Assembly: GCF_900102035.1 (NCBI RefSeq)
Contig: NZ_LT629689.1
Location: forward strand, 2,046,001 to 2,110,000
Source of the DNA: Pseudomonas extremaustralis
GTDB lineage: Bacteria; Pseudomonadota; Gammaproteobacteria; Pseudomonadales; Pseudomonadaceae
Length of the DNA: 64,000 bases
Direction of reading: 5' to 3'
A model generated the notes under the pieces. It was not told the origin of the DNA. It made no database searches and saw only the letters and a program-made list of their open reading frames with translations. The translations under genes were made by a program, and so were the position numbers. Shown in pieces: positions 7,879 through 19,017 of the stretch (positions are counted from its first letter, which is position 1; each line of letters begins with the position of its first letter).

Positions 7879-8907
7879 TTATTCTATTTTTGTTGAAACC
7901 ACCTGCTGACGCTCGGCGCTCAGGCGTGCGGCGTCCAGTATCCGCGTGGTCTCCAGCGCGTCATACGCATCCACGGGCAGCGGCCCCTGGCCCTGCACGG
8001 CACGTTGCAACTGGCGATAGAACTGCGTCCAGCAACCCTTTTCCGATGGCACGCGCTCGCGCTCCGGCCCCTGTTCGAACCAGCCCCAGCGACGATGCTC
8101 CTCGGCGCCCCAATGTTCACCTTCGGTTTTCGGCGACTTGCCGGCTATCAATGCGTCCTCCTGGCCGTCCAACCCTTCGATGGTGTAGCAACCCAACGTG
8201 CCGCTGACGCGAAAACGCGGCGCCTGGCTGTTTTGCAGGGCGTTGCCCCACAGGTGGGAAATCACCCCGTTGGCGTGGGTCAGGGACACGAAGAAACCGT
8301 GGTCGAGGGCCGGATACTGCGGGCTGAACTGCAACTGCGCGAACACCCGGTCCACCGGGCCGAACAATTGCAGCGCCTGGTCCACCAGGTGGCTGCCCAA
8401 GTCACGCAACCAGCCGCCACCGCTGGCATTGCCCACGGCTTGCGGGCTGTAGCGTTCGACGCGGGACTCAAAGCGGGTGACGGTGCCCAAAGCACCGGCA
8501 TCCATGAGTTTGCGCAGGGTCAGGTAATCCGAGTCCCAGCGGCGGTTCTGATAGACGCTGAGCAACACGCCCTGGCGCTCGGCGGCGGTGATCAGCGCCT
8601 GGGCCTGTTCCGCGTTGGCGGCGAACGGTTTGTCGCTGACCACCGCGACGCCGTGTTCGATGGCTTCCAGTACCAGGGCCGGACGGCCTTTGAGGGTGGT
8701 GGAAATCACCAGGGCATCGACGCCGGCCTCGACGATCTGGCCGATGGAATCGAAGGCCTTAAGGCTCGGGTGGTCGTTTGCCAGCTGTTGGCGACGTTCG
8801 GGGGAACGAGTCACCACGCCGACAAACGTCGCGCCGGGCAACGTCGCAATCAGCGGCGCATGAAAGAAGCGCCCTCCGTGGCCGTAGCCGACCAGTCCAA
8901 TTCGCAT
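7879..8907 (-). CDS. scyllo-inositol dehydrogenase-like oxidoreductase (Gfo/Idh/MocA, IolW type)
   Basis: The 342-residue protein starts with a Rossmann fold (RIGLVGYGHGG). It then has the Gfo/Idh/MocA catalytic segment in the variant SDKPFAAN (family consensus EKP). Several segments match what I remember of Bacillus IolW/YvaA, the NADPH-dependent scyllo-inositol dehydrogenase: LSVYQNRRWDSDYLTL, DLGSHLVDQALQLFG and GLDGQEDALIAGKSP. Its likely job is interconverting scyllo-inositol and scyllo-inosose, feeding the pathway shared with IolG. ATG 8907 has AAGGAG seven bases upstream. It follows iolG across a REPIN and precedes the transporter promoter. The substrate is inferred. Confidence 0.75.
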   Translation of the reverse strand: MRIGLVGYGHGGRFFHAPLIATLPGATFVGVVTRSPERRQQLANDHPSLKAFDSIGQIVEAGVDALVISTTLKGRPALVLEAIEHGVAVVSDKPFAANAEQAQALITAAERQGVLLSVYQNRRWDSDYLTLRKLMDAGALGTVTRFESRVERYSPQAVGNASGGGWLRDLGSHLVDQALQLFGPVDRVFAQLQFSPQYPALDHGFFVSLTHANGVISHLWGNALQNSQAPRFRVSGTLGCYTIEGLDGQEDALIAGKSPKTEGEHWGAEEHRRWGWFEQGPERERVPSEKGCWTQFYRQLQRAVQGQGPLPVDAYDALETTRILDAARLSAERQQVVSTKIE

Positions 8908-8944
8908 GATTCACTCCTTCTGTGAAGTGCAAACCCAATCCACA

Positions 8945-9035
8945 TGTGGGAGGGGGGCTCGCTCCCGATAGCAGTGTGTCAGTCAACTAATGTGTCCCTG
9001 ATCCATCGTCATCGGGAGCAAGCCCCCTCCCACAC
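8945..9035. repeat. REPIN between iolG and the IolW-like gene
   Basis: TGTGGGAGGGGGCTCGCTCCC and its inverted partner GGGAGCAAGCCCCCTCCCACA flank about 45 bases containing GTGTCAGTCA. This is the typical doublet layout. Sitting inside a same-strand gene run, it may fold in the mRNA and lower expression of the downstream gene. Confidence 0.8.
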
Positions 9036-9043
9036 TGATCGCG

Positions 9044-12005
<2,962 letters not shown>

Positions 12006-12015
12006 GTCGCGCGCC

Positions 12016-12804
12016 TCAGAGGTCCAGCAGCCAGCTGTGCTGCGGGTCGTTATGGAAATGCCAGGCACGCTTGGGGCCGGCCATCACGTTCAGGTAATAG
12101 GACTCGTAGCCATACGGCACGCTGACCGGGTGATAGCCCTTGGGCACCACTACCAGATCGCTGTTTTCCACGGCCATGGCCTGGTCGATGCTGCGGTCAT
12201 CGGTGTAGACCCGCTGGAACACGAAGCCCTGGGGCGGGTTGACCTGGTGGTAATAGGTTTCTTCGAGAAAGCTCTGGTGCGGCAGGTCGTCGGTGTCGTG
12301 CTTGTGTGGCGGGTAGCTGGACGAATGCCCGGACGGCGTGCGCACTTCCACCACCAGCAGCGAATGGGCCGGCTCGCTGTCGGGCAGGATGTCGCACACG
12401 TAGCGAGTGTTGGCGCCCTTGCCGCGCACGCTGCGCTTGCAGGCTTCGGGGCGGATCAGGCGCGGGGCGTAACCGGGCGCGCCGGGGGCGGCGCAGACGG
12501 CGATCTGCACATCGCTCAAGGCCGTGACCTGGGCGTCGGTGCCCGGTGGCAGGTAGGCGGCGAACGGGGATTTGTCCTCGAACACCGATTGACGATCACC
12601 GAGGTTCTGCCAGTCGAAGCCGTCGCCCTGGATAGTCACCCGGCCGCTGAGCAGCACCAGGCACAGCTCCCGATCACCGGCACTGACCGGCAGGGCTTCA
12701 CCCAGGCTCAGGCGGTAAGCGGCAAAGCCCACATACTCCAGGCGCCCGTCTTCCAGGGCGACCATGGTGCGTCCGCGTTGGTTGCTTTTGACCAGCAAGC
12801 TCAT
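12016..12804 (-). CDS. iolB: 5-deoxy-glucuronate isomerase
   Basis: The 262-residue cupin-type protein converts 5-deoxy-glucuronate to 2-keto-5-deoxy-gluconate. Two cupin halves are visible. The second holds the metal-site pattern [14 protein letters not shown]...EETYYHQ near residues 160-185, with His and Glu ligands. It ends with the family-typical [19 protein letters not shown]. Its ATG is three bases beyond the iolE stop (TAA GTG ATG), and its GAGAGGAC ribosome site lies inside the end of iolE, indicating translational coupling. Confidence 0.92.
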   Translation of the reverse strand: MSLLVKSNQRGRTMVALEDGRLEYVGFAAYRLSLGEALPVSAGDRELCLVLLSGRVTIQGDGFDWQNLGDRQSVFEDKSPFAAYLPPGTDAQVTALSDVQIAVCAAPGAPGYAPRLIRPEACKRSVRGKGANTRYVCDILPDSEPAHSLLVVEVRTPSGHSSSYPPHKHDTDDLPHQSFLEETYYHQVNPPQGFVFQRVYTDDRSIDQAMAVENSDLVVVPKGYHPVSVPYGYESYYLNVMAGPKRAWHFHNDPQHSWLLDL

Positions 12805-12807
12805 CAC

Positions 12808-13695
12808 TTAAGTCCTCTCGTTGAGCAGCGCGCGCAAGGTGTCGTAGCCCTTTTTCGCATAGACATAGCTGGGCGCCACGGCCGGGTCCTGCTCGGCTTC
12901 CACCACCAGCCAGCCTTCGTAGCCGGCAGCCAGCAGTTCGTCGAGCAGCGGCGCGAAGTCGATATCGCCATCGCCGGGCACGGTGAAGGTGCCGTTGACG
13001 ATGCAGTCGGGGAAACTCCACATCTGGTTGCGCGCCAGTTGCACCACCGGTTTGCGCACGTCCTTGAAGTGCACATGGCAGATGCGATCGATGTGTCGGC
13101 GCAGCACCTCGAGGGGTTCGCCGCCCCCCATGTAGCAGTGGCCCGAATCAAATAGCAGGCCGACTTCGGGGCCGGTGCGGCGCATCAACTGGTCGATGTC
13201 TTGCGGGGATTCGACGTACGCGCCCATGTGATGGTGGTAAGCCAGGCGCACGCCCTGGGACAGGGTGAAGCGCGCCAGTTCGGTGAGTTTGTCGGCGTAT
13301 TCCTGCCAGGCGTGTTCGCTGTGGAAACGCGGGCGTTCGATCAAGCGGATGCGCGAGCCCTGGATGGAGTCGGCGACTTCGCCGTACACCAACACGTTGG
13401 CGCCATTGTGTTTGAGCAGCTCGACATGGCCGGCGATGGCTTCGATTTCTTCGGCCACCGAGCGCCGCGCCAAGCGACTGGAGTACCAGCCGGAGACCAG
13501 CGCCAGGTCATAGGGGCGCAACACGTCGCCGACGCCTTTGGCGTCCTTGGGGAACTTGCCGTTGAGCTCGAAACCTTCGTAGCCGATGTCCTTGCCTTCG
13601 CTCAAAGCGGTGCTCAGCGGCGTTTCACCGCCCAGCGCCGGCAGGTCGTCGTTGCTCCAGGAGATCGGGTTGATGCCAATTCGGATGGCGGGCAT
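12808..13695 (-). CDS. iolE: inosose dehydratase
   Basis: The 295-residue TIM-barrel protein of the xylose-isomerase-like family dehydrates 2-keto-myo-inositol. IolE marks are the N-terminal GINPISWSNDDLPALGG, the segment GYEGFELNGKFP, metal-ligand regions LAYHHHMGAYVE and GLLFDSGHCYMGGG, and HVHFKDVR further on. A divalent cation (Mn or Co in characterised enzymes) sits among the His, Asp and Glu of these motifs. It begins the second half of the operon, after a 107-base gap with a REP from iolC. Confidence 0.93.
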   Translation of the reverse strand: MPAIRIGINPISWSNDDLPALGGETPLSTALSEGKDIGYEGFELNGKFPKDAKGVGDVLRPYDLALVSGWYSSRLARRSVAEEIEAIAGHVELLKHNGANVLVYGEVADSIQGSRIRLIERPRFHSEHAWQEYADKLTELARFTLSQGVRLAYHHHMGAYVESPQDIDQLMRRTGPEVGLLFDSGHCYMGGGEPLEVLRRHIDRICHVHFKDVRKPVVQLARNQMWSFPDCIVNGTFTVPGDGDIDFAPLLDELLAAGYEGWLVVEAEQDPAVAPSYVYAKKGYDTLRALLNERT

Positions 13696-13743
13696 GGCTG
13701 CACCTTTATTTATTGTTTTCAGCTATCACTGAGATCTGCTTTA

Positions 13744-13771
13744 GGTGGGAGGGGGCTTGCTTCCTCCCACC
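13744..13771. repeat. single REP hairpin between iolC and iolE
   Basis: GGTGGGAGGGGGCTTGCTTCCTCCCACC is nearly self-complementary. It occupies the only sizeable gap inside the iolC-E-B-D-G run. It could attenuate or stabilise the message at this point. Confidence 0.7.
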
Positions 13772-13802
13772 GTGGAATTGCATTGCACATTTAGAACGGC
13801 GA

Positions 13803-15740
13803 TCAGGTCCGGGCAGTGCACCAGGCATCGATGAGCTGTTCGAAGGTGGCCTGGACCCGTTGAATCAACCGCTCGTCATCAATCTCCCCCGCCATCCACG
13901 CGCGGCTCGGTTCCTGGAAGATCGTGCGGCCCACCGCGAACCCTCGGCAGGTGCTGCTCTGGCGCGCTTGCCGGAAGCCTTCAGCCAGGCATTCGGCCGA
14001 GGCATTCAGGCCCAGCAGCACCACGCCACGGCAGTACGGGTCGCGCTCATGGATCAGCTCGTCGAGCTGTTTCCACGCCTGGGCCGACTGCGCTTCGATC
14101 TTCCACCACGCCGGGTAAATACCCAGGTTGTACAGGCGCTTGAGGCTGCGGTAGAGCACATCCGGGTAGGTCGACGGGTGATCCTTGGGCGGGATGACTT
14201 CCAGCAGCAGCTCATGGCCGCTGACCAGCGAGGCCTCGTACACCGCCTTGAGTTGCGCTTCCTGTTCCAGGCGCAGCATGGGTTCGTCGTCGGGGTGGAA
14301 TTGCACCAGGCACTTGATGATCTGTTCCTGGGGCCAGGCGATCAGGTTGCTGCCGATCGAACGACCATGCTCGAACACCAGGGGCCGCGAGTTCTGCACT
14401 TCCACCGGGCGGCCAATCCACCAGCCACGTCCGCTGGCGGCGTTGAGCGCGTCCTGGCCGAAGCGCTGGTCGGCCAACAGGCCCACATCGGCTTCGATGC
14501 CTTGCTCAGCGAGCTTTTTCTCGACGCGTTCGATGGCCTGGATAAACAGCTGCTTGATCGCGCTGATGCGGCTCGGGTCCTGGCCGCCGCGTTGCGCCAG
14601 GTCCACCAGTTGCCAGCGGTGGTCGAAGGCGAACACGAACAGTTGCTTCCAGGCCTTGCGCGGCACGCTGACGCGGTGCAGGCGTTGCAGGGTCACGTCC
14701 TGATCCGGGCGCGTGATCGGCACCGGGCTGTTGAACAGGTATTCCAGCTCGGCGGGAGTCGGCATCGCCGGTGCACAGGCGTGGCGCGACACCACCAGAC
14801 CGCCGCAGGCGTTGGCTAACTGGCTGCAACGCTCATCGCTGGCGTCGTTCAGCCAACCGCTGAGGAAGCCGGACATAAAAGCATCGCCCGCGCCCAGCAC
14901 ATTCAGCACTTCAACCCGCACGCCGGGGTAGATCGCCCCATCTTCCAGGCGCGCAGGGATCGCGCCGTGGATCACCGTGCAGCCTTGCGGGCCGAGCTTG
15001 ACCACCAGGGTCGCCGGGGTCAGCTCGCGCACGGTGCGCAATGCGCTGAGCAAATCCTCGCTGCCGCCAGCGATCAAAAACTCTTCTTCGGTGCCGACGA
15101 TTAGGTCGAAGCGCGGCAGGATGTTCTGCACGTGCTGGCTGACATTCCGGTCGGCGACAAACCGCGTCTCGCCGTCGGCCTTGCCCGCCAGGCCCCACAG
15201 CACCGGGCGATAGTCGATGTCCAGCACGCGCTTGACGTTGTGCCTGGCGGCGTAGTCCAGCGCCTGGACGCTGGCCTTGTACACGCCATCGGTGGAGAAA
15301 TGCGTGCCGGTGATCAACAGCGCCTTGCTGGAGGCGATATAGGCTTCGCTGACGTCTTCGGCGCGCAGGGCCATGTCGGCACAGTTTTCGCGGTAGAACA
15401 CCAGGGGAAAGGTTTCGCGGTCCTTGAGGCCCAGCAGTACCAGGGCGGTGAGGCGTTCCGGGTCGACCTGGATGCCGCTGACATCGCAGCCTTCGCGGGC
15501 CAGGGATTCGACCAGGAAGCGCCCCATGTGGTCGTCCCCTACCCGGCTCAGCATCGCCGACTTGAGGCCCAGCCGCGCCGTGCCGAAGGCGATATTGGCG
15601 GAAGAACCGCCGAGGTATTTGGCAAAGCTGGACACGTCCTCAAGCCGCGCCCCCACTTGCTGCGCATAAAGGTCGACGCCCAGGCGCCCGAGGCAAATCA
15701 GATCCAATTGACGCCCACTGGCAAAACGAGTCTGGCCCAT
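13803..15740 (-). CDS. iolC: 5-dehydro-2-deoxygluconokinase fused to a DUF2090 aldolase-like domain
   Basis: The 645-residue protein is a fusion. Residues 1-320 form a PfkB-family kinase. They show the substrate-side GGSSANIAFGTARLG and the C-terminal PfkB signature VLNVLGAGDAFMSGFLSGW with the catalytic Asp. This half phosphorylates 2-keto-5-deoxy-gluconate. From about residue 335 onward is a DUF2090 domain (RKAWKQLFVFAFDHRWQL...) with an aldolase-like TIM-barrel pattern. It probably supplies the IolJ step, cleaving the phosphate to dihydroxyacetone phosphate and malonate semialdehyde. The fusion is common in proteobacteria. ATG 15740 has AGGAG; the 33 codons before it are not family-like. 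It is the promoter-proximal gene, divergent from iolR. Confidence 0.9.
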   Translation of the reverse strand: MGQTRFASGRQLDLICLGRLGVDLYAQQVGARLEDVSSFAKYLGGSSANIAFGTARLGLKSAMLSRVGDDHMGRFLVESLAREGCDVSGIQVDPERLTALVLLGLKDRETFPLVFYRENCADMALRAEDVSEAYIASSKALLITGTHFSTDGVYKASVQALDYAARHNVKRVLDIDYRPVLWGLAGKADGETRFVADRNVSQHVQNILPRFDLIVGTEEEFLIAGGSEDLLSALRTVRELTPATLVVKLGPQGCTVIHGAIPARLEDGAIYPGVRVEVLNVLGAGDAFMSGFLSGWLNDASDERCSQLANACGGLVVSRHACAPAMPTPAELEYLFNSPVPITRPDQDVTLQRLHRVSVPRKAWKQLFVFAFDHRWQLVDLAQRGGQDPSRISAIKQLFIQAIERVEKKLAEQGIEADVGLLADQRFGQDALNAASGRGWWIGRPVEVQNSRPLVFEHGRSIGSNLIAWPQEQIIKCLVQFHPDDEPMLRLEQEAQLKAVYEASLVSGHELLLEVIPPKDHPSTYPDVLYRSLKRLYNLGIYPAWWKIEAQSAQAWKQLDELIHERDPYCRGVVLLGLNASAECLAEGFRQARQSSTCRGFAVGRTIFQEPSRAWMAGEIDDERLIQRVQATFEQLIDAWCTART

Positions 15741-15863
15741 GCTGGCTCCTGTTATTTTTATCAGCCTGCGTTGTGCCGCCGTGGCGACGGCAAACGCTCT
15801 TGGTGGGAGCAGACTAGAACGTCCGGCGGCCTCAATCAATATTTATTCCATAATTATTTTCAG

Positions 15864-15879
15864 TGGAATATTTTTTCCA
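15864..15879. promoter_or_regulatory. IolR operator in the iolC-iolR intergenic region
   Basis: TGGAATATTTTTTCCA is a palindromic match to GGAA-N6-TTCC (15865-15878), the site bound by the RpiR-type IolR of Sinorhizobium meliloti. It lies in a very AT-rich stretch between the divergent starts of iolC and iolR, so one site can repress both. The late intermediate 2-keto-5-deoxygluconate 6-phosphate is the inducer in Sinorhizobium. Confidence 0.75.
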
Positions 15880-16024
15880 ATACGCCAACATAGACGCCTG
15901 CCAGCCGCCATGGATCGTTTCAGCAGGCCACGGCGGCCGTGATGCCGGGGTATTTTTTTACGCCTACCCTGTAGACTTGCGCCATTCACCAGCGCACCAG
16001 AAGAACACGCCAAAAGGATTGCCC

Positions 16025-16933
16025 ATGTCCCGCACCGATCCCGAGACCCACCTGGAAGACACTGTCCCCAGCCCTCCGATCAATGCCGAACGCCTGCTGC
16101 AGCTGATCACCGACGAATACGAAAGCCTGCCGCGCCAACTCAAGCGCATCGCCAGCTACATGAGCCAGCAGAGCGACCGGATCATGGTCGATCGCATCAG
16201 CGACATCGCTCGCGAATGCGAAGTGCACCCGTCGGCCATCGTGCGGTTTTCCCAGCGTTTCGGCTTCAGCGGCTTCAGTGAGATGCAGGCGTTGTTCCGC
16301 GAGGCCTACACCCACAAGACCACGCCGGTGCAGAACTACCAGCAGCGCATCCGCAGCATGATCGCCAACAAGTCGCAGAAAGCCAGCGGCGGCGACCTGG
16401 CGCGCGAGTGCGTGAATGCCACGCTGTCGGGGATCGAGCGCCTGGGGCTGGAGCTCGATGACGCAGCTTTCGAGAAAGCCGTGGACCTGGTGGTCAACGC
16501 CGACAACATCTACGTGGTCGGCGTGCGCCGTTCCTTTGCGGTGGCCGATTACCTGGTCTACAACCTGCAGCACACCAACAAGCGCATCCACCTGATCTCC
16601 GGCCTGGGCGGCAGCTACCGCGAGCAGATGCGCAGCGTGCGCGCCAATGACCTGGTGATCGCCATCAGCTTCACGCCCTACGGCAAAGAAACCCAGCACT
16701 GCCTGCGCATCGCCCAGCATCACCAGGCCAAGACCCTGATCATCACCGACAGCAACCTGTCGCCCCTGGCCAAGCGGGCCAACGCGGTGTTGCTGGTCAA
16801 TGAAGGTTCTTCGTTTGCCTTCCGCTCGCTGAGCGCCACCTTGTGCTTGTGCCAGGCGTTGTTCATTGCGGTGGCGTATCGGTTGGAGTTGAAGGTGGAT
16901 GAGATCCACGAGCAGGTCGGCTTCGAAGACTGA
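16025..16933 (+). CDS. iolR: RpiR-family repressor of inositol genes
   Basis: The 302-residue regulator has an N-terminal helix-turn-helix of the RpiR (HTH_6) type near residues 25-100 (VDRISDIARECEVHPSAIVRFSQRFGFSGFSEMQ). A SIS sugar-phosphate-binding domain follows near residues 130-270 (IYVVGVRRSFAVADYL, then VIAISFTPYGKET). SIS-domain repressors sense phosphorylated sugars; here the likely inducer is the IolC product. ATG 16025 with AAGGA upstream is preferred to a frame starting 162 bases earlier, which would run through the operator. Its position opposite the iol operon and the GGAA-N6-TTCC site support the iolR call. Confidence 0.87.
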   Translation: MSRTDPETHLEDTVPSPPINAERLLQLITDEYESLPRQLKRIASYMSQQSDRIMVDRISDIARECEVHPSAIVRFSQRFGFSGFSEMQALFREAYTHKTTPVQNYQQRIRSMIANKSQKASGGDLARECVNATLSGIERLGLELDDAAFEKAVDLVVNADNIYVVGVRRSFAVADYLVYNLQHTNKRIHLISGLGGSYREQMRSVRANDLVIAISFTPYGKETQHCLRIAQHHQAKTLIITDSNLSPLAKRANAVLLVNEGSSFAFRSLSATLCLCQALFIAVAYRLELKVDEIHEQVGFED

Positions 16934-16953
16934 CCGGCCCCAAAAAGCAAAAA

Positions 16954-16978
16954 ATGGGAGGGGCTTGCCCCCTCCCAT
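16954..16978. repeat. REP hairpin between convergent genes
   Basis: ATGGGAGGGGCTTGCCCCCTCCCAT folds on itself almost completely. It lies just after the iolR stop and before the end of the opposite-strand peptide gene, so it probably ends transcription from both sides. Confidence 0.65.
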
Positions 16979-17001
16979 ATCGGACCGAGCGGAGCCCGGA
17001 A

Positions 17002-17076
17002 TCAGTGCATGAAGATCGCGATCAGGATGATGACCGGGATCGGCACACCGAGGAACCACAGTAGTAATGAGCGCAT
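17002..17076 (-). CDS. 24-residue hydrophobic membrane peptide
   Basis: ATG 17076 has a strong AAGGAG site six bases upstream and opens a 24-codon frame ending in TGA. It encodes MRSLLLWFLGVPIPV followed by IILIAIFMH. The peptide is almost entirely one membrane-spanning segment, with a positive residue at position 2 and a Pro pair near the middle. It lies 15 bases after the stop of the 301-residue membrane protein gene and is very likely co-transcribed and co-functional with it. It may be a small subunit or regulator of that protein. It is shorter than most gene finders accept. The role is unknown. Confidence 0.65.
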   Translation of the reverse strand: MRSLLLWFLGVPIPVIILIAIFMH

Positions 17077-17091
17077 GATGTTCTCCTTGAA

Positions 17092-17997
17092 TTAACGAAC
17101 GTAGGCGTCGGTTTCGACATACACCACCGCATCCCGACGACGACCGCCGAAGGTGGCTGCGAGGCTGGCGAAGAAGGCACCGATCAGCAGCGCCACGAAT
17201 GTCCACAGCGAAGTCCAGGCGGCGACTTTGGCGGCGGTCTCGGCGGCTTGCTTGGCTTTGAGCTTGGCGTCTTCGATGGCTTTACGGGCGTCGCCGTAGA
17301 CCTTGTCGATACGCGCCTCGGCCTCGGACTGGCTGAGGTTGGTGCGCTGGCTGATCAACTGCGCGAGGTACGCACGGTCTTCGCCGGCGAGTTGGCCGTC
17401 GTTGCTCAAGGTACGGGCGAAGATACGCGCGACGACACCGTGCACCGCATCATCGCTGACCGCCGCCGGGCGGTCGTCGCGGAACAGGCTGTCGACGTAG
17501 TAACCGAAGTCCTCGCCGTGGGCGCCCTTGGCCATGGTGCCCGCCGCCTGGCTGATCCCGCTGGCGGCACCGGAGGCCACGCGGGCACCGGCTTGCACCC
17601 CACCGCCGACCACACTGCTGACCGAGCCGACCACCAGGGTCGCCGTCACCAGCGTTGCCACGGCCCAGGCCAGGAAGCCATGGGCGGTGTCGCGAAAGTA
17701 CACTTCATCGCCGTGCAGGTTGGCCCACTTCACCCGCAATCGGCCGGCGATGTAGCCGCCCAACCCCGATGCGACGATCTGGGTGAACGCCAGCCAGATA
17801 ATGGTGGAAATGCCAAGCCCTTTGGCGCTGATGCCACTGTCGGCCCACGGCGACACCGCCGAAAAGCCCAGGCCGAAGCCCAGTAGCACCAGAATCAGCG
17901 AGAGTGCCGCTGCGGCGGCGGCCCCGGCAAAGATCGCGCCCCAGGAAACCCCGGAGCGCGCGCTCGATTCTTGCAGCGTGGATGACGATGTGATCAT
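17092..17997 (-). CDS. membrane protein of unknown function (often labelled 'CAP-Gly protein' in pseudomonads)
   Basis: The 301-residue protein has a hydrophobic N-terminal third with about three membrane segments: near residues 15-45 (GVSWGAIFAGAAAAAALSLI), 60-80 and 105-135. A soluble middle part follows, with DxGQLAGEDRAYLAQLISQRT and a helical AEARIDKVYGDARKAIEDAK stretch. A final membrane segment is near residue 270. I recall such proteins being annotated as 'CAP-Gly protein' in Pseudomonas, a label with no visible basis here. ATG 17997 has GGGAG upstream; the 46 codons before it are low-quality. It probably forms a two-gene unit with the downstream 24-residue peptide. Confidence 0.65.
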   Translation of the reverse strand: MITSSSTLQESSARSGVSWGAIFAGAAAAAALSLILVLLGFGLGFSAVSPWADSGISAKGLGISTIIWLAFTQIVASGLGGYIAGRLRVKWANLHGDEVYFRDTAHGFLAWAVATLVTATLVVGSVSSVVGGGVQAGARVASGAASGISQAAGTMAKGAHGEDFGYYVDSLFRDDRPAAVSDDAVHGVVARIFARTLSNDGQLAGEDRAYLAQLISQRTNLSQSEAEARIDKVYGDARKAIEDAKLKAKQAAETAAKVAAWTSLWTFVALLIGAFFASLAATFGGRRRDAVVYVETDAYVR

Positions 17998-18272
17998 TGT
18001 TGTTGTGCTCCCGGCAGGAAAAATAGTGTTACAAGTCTCAAAAGGGACAGTGCAGCCGGCGTGCCAGGCGCGACAAAAATCAAAATCTTTATATTTCAAC
18101 AAGTTAAGTAAATTGAACTTACTGAAGCCTTGCAACTTGCAAGAAATGATCGCTGCAGGCGTGCGTTATGCATTCCCAGGGCAGACGCACATGAAAGTTG
18201 TGTCAGTTTTGCCAACATGACGTTTTATTTAGGAAGCGTTCAGCCATTTCTTGGCAAAATGCCCCCAATTCC

Positions 18273-18300
18273 GTAGGAGCCGGCTTGCCGGCGATAGCGG
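18273..18300. repeat. single REP-like element upstream of the two-component genes
   Basis: GTAGGAGCCGGCTTGCCGGCGATAGCGG contains the GCCGGCTTGCCGGC hairpin of another common Pseudomonas REP family. The wider 18000-18330 gap also holds an AT-rich stretch near 18080-18130 that may contain the promoter of the leftward membrane protein gene. Confidence 0.55.
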
Positions 18301-18333
18301 TCTTCCAGTGTGAATCGCTCACCAGGTAACCCT

Positions 18334-19017
18334 ATGACCCGCATTTTGACCATCGAGGATGACGCCGTAACGGCCCGCGAGATCGTCGCCGAGCTGAGTA
18401 GCCATGGACTGGATGTAGATTGGGTGGACAACGGCCGCGAAGGCCTGGTCCGCGCGGTAAGTGGTGATTACGACCTGATCACCCTCGACCGCATGCTGCC
18501 GGAACTCGATGGCCTGGCCATCGTCACCACCTTGCGCACCATTGGCGTGTCGACGCCGATCCTGATGATCAGCGCCCTCTCCGATGTGGACGAACGCGTG
18601 CGCGGCCTGCGCGCCGGCGGCGACGATTACCTGACTAAGCCATTCGCCTCCGATGAAATGGCCGCCCGCGTCGAAGTGCTGCTGCGGCGCAAAAGCACGG
18701 TCAAGGAATTCGAGACGGCCCTGCGCGTGGCCGACCTTGAGTTGAACCTGATCAGCCGCGAAGCCAGCCGCGCCGACCAGCCGCTGAGCCTGTTGCCCAC
18801 CGAATACAAACTGCTGGAATTCCTGATGCGCAACACCGGGCAGATCCTGTCGCGGATGATGATCTTCGAGGAAGTCTGGGGTTACCACTTCGACCCCGGC
18901 ACCAACCTGATCGACGTACACATCGGTCGCCTGCGCAAGAAAATCGATCCCCCGGGCCTCACGCCGCTGATCCGCACGGTACGAGGTTCCGGGTATGTCA
19001 TTGCTGAACCCCTCTAA
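18334..19017 (+). CDS. OmpR-family response regulator
   Basis: The 227-residue protein has a receiver domain: acidic pocket IEDD near residue 7, phospho-acceptor Asp in LITLDRMLPELDG near 52, and Lys in DYLTKPF near 102. A winged-helix DNA-binding domain follows (residues 130-225), with TEYKLLEFLMRNTGQ and the C-terminal RLRKKIDPPG...TVRGSGYVI. ATG 18334 has AGGT upstream and is preferred to the GTG at 18310. Its end overlaps the start of the sensor kinase gene by 23 bases, so the two are translated together. The regulon is unknown. Confidence 0.92.
   Translation: MTRILTIEDDAVTAREIVAELSSHGLDVDWVDNGREGLVRAVSGDYDLITLDRMLPELDGLAIVTTLRTIGVSTPILMISALSDVDERVRGLRAGGDDYLTKPFASDEMAARVEVLLRRKSTVKEFETALRVADLELNLISREASRADQPLSLLPTEYKLLEFLMRNTGQILSRMMIFEEVWGYHFDPGTNLIDVHIGRLRKKIDPPGLTPLIRTVRGSGYVIAEPL

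Noticed and set aside
7872..7886. TAGAATTTTATTCTA as a second IolR site
   Set aside because: The arms are GAA/TTC with a different spacing from GGAA-N6-TTCC, and it overlaps the end of the upstream gene. It may be a chance AT-rich palindrome.
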